From an uncultured Holophagaceae bacterium (GTDB lineage: Bacteria; Acidobacteriota; Holophagae; Holophagales; Holophagaceae): 5,345 nt of DNA. Under the pieces are notes generated by a model. The model did no database searches. It was not told the origin of the DNA and saw nothing but the letters and a program-made list of their open reading frames with translations. Below are positions 1 through 5,345 of this stretch, piece by piece. Within the stretch, counting starts at the first letter, position 1; the number at the start of each line of letters is the position of its first letter. A program made the position numbers and the translations under genes. Where the stretch lies: contig CAIYNT010000237.1 in the NCBI GenBank assembly GCA_903927605.1, positions 1-5,345 on the forward strand. Reading direction: 5' to 3'.

Positions 1-4
1 AGAT

Positions 5-1525
<1,521 letters not shown>

Positions 1526-1530
1526 GCGTG

Positions 1531-1536
1531 CCTCCT
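1531..1536 (-). promoter_or_regulatory. Ribosome binding site of the aldehyde dehydrogenase
   Basis: A perfect AGGAGG (minus strand) lies five bases before the ATG at 1523-1525. It decides the start in favour of this ATG over the in-frame ATG at 1633. Confidence 0.85.
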
Positions 1537-1595
1537 GTGGGTGGGTGAGGGTGAATCCTAAGAGCTGTTGTGCTTGAGAAGACCGAAATGTGTCG

Positions 1596-1611
1596 AACAA
1601 AAAACGTGCCT
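1596..1611 (-). promoter_or_regulatory. Putative sigma-54 (-24/-12) promoter of the aldehyde dehydrogenase
   Basis: The minus strand reads AGGCACG, four T residues, then TTGTT. The RpoN consensus is TGGCACG-N4-TTGCA. The -24 GG (1609-1610) and the -12 G (1598) are at the canonical spacing; the deviations are A for the first T and T for the C of the -12 GC. Transcription would start near 1586, leaving about 60 bases of leader before the ribosome binding site. Known for the family: acoD of Ralstonia is expressed from sigma-54 promoters under the activator AcoR, so the context supports the match. No activator gene is in the window. The T at the -12 C position is a real weakness and could mean reduced or no RpoN use. 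Confidence 0.5.
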
Positions 1612-1633
1612 TTACAATATTGATGCTAAACAT

Positions 1634-1667
1634 TTGAATATAAAAATTTTATAACAACAATATTCAA
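1634..1667. repeat. Inverted repeat in AT-rich island, possible activator binding site
   Basis: TTGAATAT (1634-1641) and ATATTCAA (1660-1667) form a perfect 8-bp inverted repeat with an 18-bp AT-rich spacer that itself contains AAAAATTTT. A related motif, ACAATATTGA at 1614-1623 against ACAATATTCA at 1657-1666 (9 of 10 identical), recurs 43 bp apart, about four helical turns. The block lies roughly 45-80 bp upstream of the start point predicted for the aldehyde dehydrogenase, where an enhancer-binding protein could sit. Chance is a real alternative because the sequence is AT-rich. Confidence 0.3.
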
Positions 1668-1846
1668 CCCATAAGTCATCTTTAATGGCCTCCTTCAACG
1701 ACAACAGCGCACCCCGATGGAGCTTCATCCGGATCCACTCTTTGCTCTGTCGACTCCACATCCATTCCCCGACCAAACCCAAGCGATGGTCTGCCCAACA
1801 GGTGCGCCTTGTGGCGGAAGCCATTCGCGGCTGGAATGGAAGGGAC

Positions 1847-1851
1847 AAGGA
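1847..1851 (+). promoter_or_regulatory. Ribosome binding site of arnD
   Basis: AAGGA lies six bases before the ATG at 1858-1860. It favours this start over the in-frame ATG at 1717, which would add 47 residues unlike the family. Confidence 0.65.
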
Positions 1852-1857
1852 ACCTGC

Positions 1858-2748
1858 ATGAAAGCCATTTCGCTGCGCGTGGACGTCGACACCCTGGAAG
1901 GTTCCATCACGGGCATCCCCACCCTGCTGCGGCTGCTGGACAAGCACCGGATGCAGGCCAGCTTCTATTTCAGCTTCGGGCCCGACAACAGCGGCAAGGC
2001 CATCCGCCGGATCTTCCGCAAGGGCTTCCTGGCCAAGATGCGCCGCACCAACGCCACCAAGCTCTACGGCTTCAAGACCATGATGTACGGCGTACTGCTA
2101 CCAGCGCCCCTCATCTGGAAACGCGCCGCTACCGAGATGCGCACCGCCCAGTCGGCGGGCCACGAGGTGGGCATCCACGGCTGGGACCACGTGCAGTACC
2201 ACGACCTGCTGGACCGCAAATCCCGACACTGGCTGTCGGATTGGTACGCGAATGCGCATGAAGCCTTCGGCACCGTCTTCGGCGAAAAGCCACTGGGGGC
2301 GGTGAGCCCCGCCTGGCGCTGCAACGACACCACGCTGGAATTGCAGGAAGCCTACGGCCTCGCATACGCCGGGGACTGCCGGGGCTTCGCACCCTTTTAT
2401 CCGATCGTGAAGGGACAGCCCCTCAAGACCCTCCAGATTCCCACCACCCTGCCCACCCTGGATGAACTGCTCGGCCTCGACGGCCGCACGCCGGACCAGG
2501 TGAACCGCGAGGTCTGGGACCTGGTGCGCGAGGACGCCCTCAATGTCTACGCCCTGCACACCGAGGTGGAGGGTGGCGCCCTCTTCGAGACCTTTGACGC
2601 CTTCCTGGGCGGGTTGAAGGAGCGGGGCGTCGTGGCCCGCACTCACGCCGACTGGCTGCCCGAACTGCTGGCCACGAATCCGCCCGCCAAAGAAATCACC
2701 CGCCGCGAGATCCCCGGGCGCGCCGGGTGGGTGAGCTGGGAGGGCTGA
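1858..2748 (+). CDS. arnD: 4-deoxy-4-formamido-L-arabinose-phosphoundecaprenol deformylase (ArnD-like polysaccharide deacetylase)
   Basis: ArnD removes the formyl group from undecaprenyl-phosphate-Ara4FN at the inner membrane, giving the Ara4N donor that masks lipid A phosphates and lowers polymyxin binding. The product is 296 residues, the same length as E. coli ArnD. It shows the NodB/polysaccharide-deacetylase motifs in the ArnD form: RVDVDT at 7-12 (Asp9, Asp11), QASFYFSFGPDN at 33-44, HEVGIHGWDH at 102-111 with candidate metal-binding histidines, AWRCN at 152-156, DCRG at 173-176, IPTTLPTLDE at 194-203, and HTEVEG at 234-239 with the late catalytic His234. The end, IPGRAGW, also matches ArnD. 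There is no signal peptide or clear transmembrane helix, consistent with a membrane-associated enzyme. The start is set by AAGGA six bases upstream; the longer frame from 1717 adds unrelated residues. No arnA, B, C, E, F or T lies alongside, so a related deformylase or deacetylase role on another polyprenyl-linked sugar is possible. Confidence 0.88.
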   Translation: MKAISLRVDVDTLEGSITGIPTLLRLLDKHRMQASFYFSFGPDNSGKAIRRIFRKGFLAKMRRTNATKLYGFKTMMYGVLLPAPLIWKRAATEMRTAQSAGHEVGIHGWDHVQYHDLLDRKSRHWLSDWYANAHEAFGTVFGEKPLGAVSPAWRCNDTTLELQEAYGLAYAGDCRGFAPFYPIVKGQPLKTLQIPTTLPTLDELLGLDGRTPDQVNREVWDLVREDALNVYALHTEVEGGALFETFDAFLGGLKERGVVARTHADWLPELLATNPPAKEITRREIPGRAGWVSWEG

Positions 2749-2789
2749 AGTCCGAAACGCTGCGCGGCGCGGCACCGGCTGCCGGGCGT

Positions 2790-3707
2790 TCAAGGTCGGC
2801 GGTGGGTTCCAGTGAGGAAGGGGATGGCCTCCGCCAGCAGGGCCTCCGGGGCTTCCTCCGGGATGTAGTGGCCACAAGGTAAAGGTCTGCCTTCCACATC
2901 CAAGGCGACCTTGTGCCATTCCTCCAGCGGCTGGAAGCAGCGGTGCACGGTGCCCTGGCTGCCCCACAGCACCAGCAGGGGGGCGGCGAGACGCAGTCCG
3001 CGCGCGCGATCCTCGCGGTCGTGGTCGAGGTCCACCGAGGCCGCGGCCCGGTAGTCTTCGCAGAGGCCGTGGGCGGCGCCGGGCCCGCTCAGGCAGCGGA
3101 CGTACTCCGCCAGGGCGCGGGCGTCAAAAGGTGTTAAGCCGGTGCTGCGGCGCCCCAGCACCTCCCAGATGTAGGCGGCGGGATCGGCCTCGAGGAGGCG
3201 CTCGGGCAGCGGCGCCGGCTGGATGAGGAAGAACCAGTGCCAGTAGGCCCGGGCGAAGGCCTCGCCCGTCTGCTCGTACATGGCCAGCGTCGGGGCGATG
3301 TCCAGCAGGACCATGCGGCTCACGGCGCTCGGATGATCCATCCCGAGCCGGTGGGCCACGCGGGCGCCGCGGTCATGGGCCAGGACGGCGAACTGGGCAT
3401 GGCCGAGGGCCCGCATCAAAGTGAGCATGTCCCGGGCCATGACCCGCTTGCTGTAGGCGACATGACTCTCATCGGCAGGAGGCTTCGAGGAGTCGCCGTA
3501 CCCGCGCAGGTCGGGGATCACCAGGGTGAAACGCTCCGCCAGCGCCGGCGCCACCTTGTGCCAGATGGCGTGGGTCTGAGGGTGGCCGTGCAGCAAGAGG
3601 AGGGGCGGTCCTTCGCCACCGGTGAGGGAATGGATGGCCACGCCCTCCTCCGTCGGCGTCGACCGGGACGCGAAGGTCTTGAACAGCGCTGAGTCACCCG
3701 TATTCAT
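2790..3707 (-). CDS. Alpha/beta hydrolase, haloacetate (fluoroacetate) dehalogenase type
   Basis: This 305-residue cytoplasmic alpha/beta hydrolase probably cleaves a carbon-halogen bond, for example haloacetate to glycolate and halide. Visible elements are the oxyanion loop LLHGHPQTH at 38-46, PDLRGYGDSSKP at 65-76, nucleophile Asp112 with Arg113 and Arg116 in HDRGAR, Asp136 in LLDIAPT, His157-Trp158 in the cap domain before QPAPLPE, Tyr219 in CEDYR, and general base His280 in CGHYIPEE. In the Rhodopseudomonas fluoroacetate dehalogenase (recalled from memory) the counterparts are Asp110, Arg111, Arg114, Asp134, His155, Trp156, Tyr219 and His280, so the carboxylate clamp and the His-Trp-Tyr fluoride pocket are kept. 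The cap tryptophan at 185 of that enzyme appears to be Arg here. The ATG at 3705-3707 has AGAGGG seven bases upstream and gives the family length; a TTG at 3773 is possible but adds 22 poorly conserved residues. Epoxide hydrolase activity is the main alternative. The gene converges on arnD, 41 bp apart. Confidence 0.87.
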   Translation of the reverse strand: MNTGDSALFKTFASRSTPTEEGVAIHSLTGGEGPPLLLLHGHPQTHAIWHKVAPALAERFTLVIPDLRGYGDSSKPPADESHVAYSKRVMARDMLTLMRALGHAQFAVLAHDRGARVAHRLGMDHPSAVSRMVLLDIAPTLAMYEQTGEAFARAYWHWFFLIQPAPLPERLLEADPAAYIWEVLGRRSTGLTPFDARALAEYVRCLSGPGAAHGLCEDYRAAASVDLDHDREDRARGLRLAAPLLVLWGSQGTVHRCFQPLEEWHKVALDVEGRPLPCGHYIPEEAPEALLAEAIPFLTGTHRRP

Positions 3708-3714
3708 GGTTAAA

Positions 3715-3720
3715 CCCTCT
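3715..3720 (-). promoter_or_regulatory. Ribosome binding site of the dehalogenase-like hydrolase
   Basis: AGAGGG (minus strand) lies seven bases before the ATG at 3705-3707. It supports the 305-residue form over the longer one starting with TTG at 3773. Confidence 0.6.
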
Positions 3721-3728
3721 GGGCCATG

Positions 3729-3734
3729 ATTATC
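3729..3734 (-). promoter_or_regulatory. Weak -10 candidate for the dehalogenase-like gene
   Basis: GATAAT on the minus strand matches the -10 consensus at five of six positions and would start transcription near 3721, just ahead of the ribosome binding site. No good -35 box is found 16-18 bases further upstream, so this is only a suggestion. Confidence 0.2.
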
Positions 3735-3820
3735 GGGTTGTTCCTCCTTCGCTGGTCCGTTGGAATCAGACAAAGGGGCAGGCCGGTGGCAGGCGCGGTA
3801 GGCTCAGGAGAACGAGTCTT

Positions 3821-3824
3821 GAGG
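3821..3824 (+). promoter_or_regulatory. Ribosome binding site of the exported S9-type hydrolase
   Basis: GAGG lies five bases before the ATG at 3830-3832, fixing the start directly ahead of a good signal peptide. Confidence 0.6.
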
Positions 3825-3829
3825 TTCCC

Positions 3830-4861
3830 ATGCGCACTTCCATCCTGTTCCTCCTGGGCACCACCGCCTTCCTGCCCACCGCCCTTCCCGTGCTGGCTCA
3901 AGGTCATCCGGTGGAAGCACAGCCGAAGCAGATCGAGCACCGCCAGGACGGGCCCAACTGGGAACTCGACTCACTCCGGAAGGCTGTGGACGACCAGCTC
4001 TGGTTCCAGCGTCTCTCCGATGTGGCCGTGGTGGACAAGGTGACCTACACGGGCCCGCCCAATCCCCGGGGTCAGGAGACCTATGGCATCAAGAACGAGC
4101 GCCACCCACTCAAGATCCAACAATACGTCTTCATCCCCCGCAAGGCAGAGCCGGGCCGGAAGCTGCCGTTGATCGTGCTGCTCCACGGCGGCGTCCACGG
4201 CGACTTCGGCACCTACCACGCCCACATCGTGCGGGAGATGGTCGAGCGGGGCTACATCGTGATCGCGCCGGACTACCGGGGTTCCACTGGCTACGGCAAG
4301 ACCTTCTACGATGCCGTCGACTACGGTGGCCTGGAGGTCGACGACGTGGTGGCGGGCCGGGACTGGGCCGTGGAGCACCTACCGGTGGATCCGAAGCGCT
4401 GCGCCATGGTGGGCTGGAGCCATGGCGGCCTCATCGCCCTCATGGCCGTCTTCGACCATCCTGAGAAATTCGCCGCCTGCTACGCGGGAGTGCCCGTCTC
4501 CGACCTCCTGGCTCGGGTGGGCTACGCCGGGGAAGAGTACCGGGACGATGCGGTGGTCCGGACGATGTTCGCGGGGAAGACGCCCAGCGAGGACGTGGAG
4601 CTGGTGCGGCGCCGCAGCCCCGTGTGGAACGTCCAGAAGCTCCGCAAACCCCTACTGGTCCACACCACCACCAACGACCGCGATGTGAACGTCGTCGAGG
4701 TCGAATCCCTGCTCACCGCCCTCAAGGCCGCGGGCAAGACCTTCGAGCACCGGATCTACCAGGATGCCCCCGGCGGCCACAGCTTCAACCGCATCGACAC
4801 CACCCTGGCCCAGGACTCCCGCCGTGAGATTTATGCCTTCCTGGAGAAGCACCTGAAGTAG
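3830..4861 (+). CDS. Exported alpha/beta hydrolase, prolyl oligopeptidase (S9) catalytic domain
   Basis: The 343-residue product looks like a secreted or periplasmic serine hydrolase, either a peptidase or an esterase. Residues 1-23 form a signal peptide: one Arg after Met, a hydrophobic stretch at about 5-22, and likely cleavage after VLA (23) before Gln24. Residues 24-100 are a lead-in without a recognised domain. From 112 an S9 fold follows: LIVLLHGG (114-121) for the oxyanion hole, APDYRGSTGYG (146-156), EVDDVVAG near 169-176, the nucleophile elbow GWSHGG with Ser197, the acid in NDRDV with likely Asp283, and GGHSF with His317. All three triad residues are therefore present. Full-length S9 peptidases normally have a large beta-propeller that limits access to the site; here it is absent, so the substrate range is probably wider or esterase-like. 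The gene diverges from the dehalogenase-like gene across 122 bp and is followed by a strong hairpin, so it is probably monocistronic. The substrate is unknown. Confidence 0.85.
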   Translation: MRTSILFLLGTTAFLPTALPVLAQGHPVEAQPKQIEHRQDGPNWELDSLRKAVDDQLWFQRLSDVAVVDKVTYTGPPNPRGQETYGIKNERHPLKIQQYVFIPRKAEPGRKLPLIVLLHGGVHGDFGTYHAHIVREMVERGYIVIAPDYRGSTGYGKTFYDAVDYGGLEVDDVVAGRDWAVEHLPVDPKRCAMVGWSHGGLIALMAVFDHPEKFAACYAGVPVSDLLARVGYAGEEYRDDAVVRTMFAGKTPSEDVELVRRRSPVWNVQKLRKPLLVHTTTNDRDVNVVEVESLLTALKAAGKTFEHRIYQDAPGGHSFNRIDTTLAQDSRREIYAFLEKHLK

Positions 4862-4862
4862 A

Positions 4863-4897
4863 GCTGTCAGCCATCAGCTTTCGGCTGTCAGCTCAGG
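4863..4897. repeat. Degenerate heptamer tandem repeat after the S9-type gene
   Basis: Starting right after the stop codon, five 7-base units follow one another: GCTGTCA, GCCATCA, GCTTTCG, GCTGTCA and GCTCAGG. The first and fourth are identical. All begin with GC, and the first three share T or C positions with the consensus GCTGTCA. The tract ends three bases before the terminator-like hairpin. Confidence 0.55.
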
Positions 4898-4900
4898 CAA

Positions 4901-4931
4901 AGCAAAGGCCCGGCTTTGCCGGGCCTTTGCT
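4901..4931. terminator. Strong hairpin, probable terminator shared by the S9-type gene and secF
   Basis: A perfect 13-bp stem, AGCAAAGGCCCGG (4901-4913) with CCGGGCCTTTGCT (4919-4931), encloses the 5-base loop CTTTG. It begins 40 bp after the stop of the plus-strand hydrolase and lies about 90 bp beyond the stop of minus-strand secF, so it can serve both converging genes. It lacks a long T-run on either side, so termination efficiency is uncertain; the A-run and T-run are inside the stem. Confidence 0.7.
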
Positions 4932-4937
4932 CGGGGG

Positions 4938-5015
4938 TCCGGGGGCGTTCGCGCAGCGAAGCGGAGCGTGTCCCTAGGTCCTTGCGGCGCATGCGCCGCA
5001 AGGGGAACCCCCGGA
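4938..5015. repeat. Nested palindromic block, REP/MITE-like
   Basis: The outer arms TCCGGGGG (4938-4945) and CCCCCGGA (5008-5015) are perfect inverted repeats. Inside are a small hairpin, TTCGC-GCA-GCGAA (4948-4960), and a perfect 24-base palindrome at 4980-5003 whose arms are CCTTGCGGCG and CGCCGCAAGG around CATG. The whole can fold as a closed stem with two internal hairpins. It starts just left of the secF stop codon. It could be a dispersed intergenic repeat or part of the secF terminator. Confidence 0.55.
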
Positions 5016-5020
5016 TGAAG

Positions 5021-5345
5021 TCAGGCGTGCTGCTTCAACTTGTCCTTGCCCCCGAACCACTGATCCCAGTACACCACCACCGGCGCGGCGATGTAGATGG
5101 AGGAGTAAGTGCCGGTGATGACGCCGATGACCAGGGGGAAGGCTAGGTCGTGGAGGGCCGGCCCACCGAAGAGCCAGAGGCAGACGCTGACAAACAGCAC
5201 GGACATGGAAGTGAGGATCGTCCGGCCCAGGGTCTGGTTGATGGAGTCATTCACCAGCTTGGTGATGGAGACGCGCCGGTACTCGGGCCGGTGGCTGTTT
5301 TCGCGGATCCGGTCGAAGACCACGATGGTGTCCGCCATGGAATAG
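5021..5345 (-). CDS. secF: Protein translocase subunit SecF, C-terminal part (runs off the window)
   Basis: SecF works with SecD in the inner membrane, using the proton gradient to help SecYEG complete protein export. The gene enters from the right edge; about 107 residues are visible. The frame continues upstream of the internal Met at 5336-5338 through Tyr-Ser, so that Met is not the start. Family signatures are clear: DTIVVFDRIREN just after a transmembrane segment, SINQTLGRTILTS, then a helix of about 20 residues (ILTSMSVLFVSVCLWLF), a short loop, and a last long helix ending in GTYSSIYIAAPVVVYW. These correspond to the fifth and sixth membrane spans. A short charged tail, GGKDKLKQHA, ends the protein. 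The stop is at 5021-5023. secD is normally just upstream, beyond the window, and nothing follows secF on this strand, so it likely ends its operon. Confidence 0.95.
   Translation of the reverse strand, partial: YSMADTIVVFDRIRENSHRPEYRRVSITKLVNDSINQTLGRTILTSMSVLFVSVCLWLFGGPALHDLAFPLVIGVITGTYSSIYIAAPVVVYWDQWFGGKDKLKQHA

Larger units (their letters stand above)
1526..1857. other. Divergent intergenic region between the aldehyde dehydrogenase and arnD
   Basis: This 332-bp stretch separates two divergent genes. Its left half carries the dehydrogenase ribosome binding site, a sigma-54-like element and an AT-rich island (about 1591-1690) that contrasts with the GC-rich surroundings. Its right half (about 1691-1857) has ordinary composition and presumably the arnD promoter. 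The only candidate I see there is weak: TTGTGG at 1809-1814, 17 bases, then TGGAAT at 1832-1837. The minus strand is open from arnD down to 1612, but the reading frame has no ribosome binding site and no family I recognise. I see no RNA gene or riboswitch. Confidence 0.6.

Noticed and set aside
1526..1633. N-terminal extension of the aldehyde dehydrogenase to the ATG at 1633
   Set aside because: It adds 36 residues unlike the family, has no ribosome binding site and overlaps the sigma-54-like element; the ATG at 1525 has a perfect AGGAGG.
1717..1857. N-terminal extension of arnD to the ATG at 1717
   Set aside because: The 47 extra residues (Pro- and His-rich) do not resemble ArnD, and the start at 1858 gives exactly the family length with AAGGA upstream.
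2749..2789. Possible terminator between arnD and the converging hydrolase
   Set aside because: Only a 5-bp stem (CGGCA/TGCCG at 2770-2784) with no T-run; too weak in such GC-rich sequence to call.
2098..2967. Long minus-strand open frame across arnD and the end of the dehalogenase-like gene
   Set aside because: Gly/Pro/Arg-rich antisense translation without motifs, overlapping two well-supported genes.
3710..3727. Five-codon mini-ORF (Met-Ala-Gln-Arg-Val) just before the dehalogenase-like gene, considered as a leader peptide
   Set aside because: The upstream GGAGG is about 15 bases from its ATG, too far for normal initiation, and the peptide shows no regulatory codons or attenuator hairpin.

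Overview
This is a GC-rich stretch of a Gram-negative-type bacterial chromosome. It carries four complete genes and the 3' end of a fifth. There are no RNA genes, CRISPR arrays, transposases or phage genes. The gene content (an AcoD/ExaC-type aldehyde dehydrogenase with a sigma-54-like promoter, an ArnD-type deformylase and a SecF tail) fits a GC-rich proteobacterium or acidobacterium (for example Holophaga/Geothrix-like). The taxon is an inference from general sequence flavour, not something the window proves.

Layout. (1) Positions 5-1525, minus strand: a complete NAD-dependent aldehyde dehydrogenase of the AcoD/ExaC acetaldehyde dehydrogenase type. (2) Positions 1526-1857: a 332-bp divergent intergenic region. 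It holds a sharply AT-rich island, an 8-bp inverted repeat and a GGCACG-N4-TTGTT element that closely resembles a -24/-12 promoter aimed at the dehydrogenase. (3) Positions 1858-2748, plus strand: arnD, a polysaccharide-deacetylase-fold deformylase of lipid A L-Ara4N modification, with no other arn gene beside it. (4) Positions 2790-3707, minus strand: an alpha/beta hydrolase with nearly every catalytic and fluoride-pocket residue of fluoroacetate dehalogenases. It converges on arnD. (5) Positions 3830-4861, plus strand: an exported single-domain hydrolase of the prolyl oligopeptidase (S9) type, divergent from gene 4. (6) Positions 4862-5020: a convergent intergenic region with degenerate heptamer repeats, a strong 13-bp hairpin that looks like a two-way terminator, and a second palindromic block resembling a REP/MITE-like unit. 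(7) Positions 5021 to the right edge, minus strand: the C-terminal part of secF.

How the genes work together. Neighbouring genes all alternate in strand, so each is probably its own transcription unit, and no multi-gene system is visible. The aldehyde dehydrogenase and the dehalogenase-like hydrolase both fit catabolism of small two-carbon compounds, but they are not co-transcribed and any link is speculative. SecF is the end of a housekeeping export locus. I found no convincing undescribed multi-gene system. The most checkable points are the sigma-54-like promoter, the dehalogenase active site, the solitary arnD and the repeat structures beside secF.
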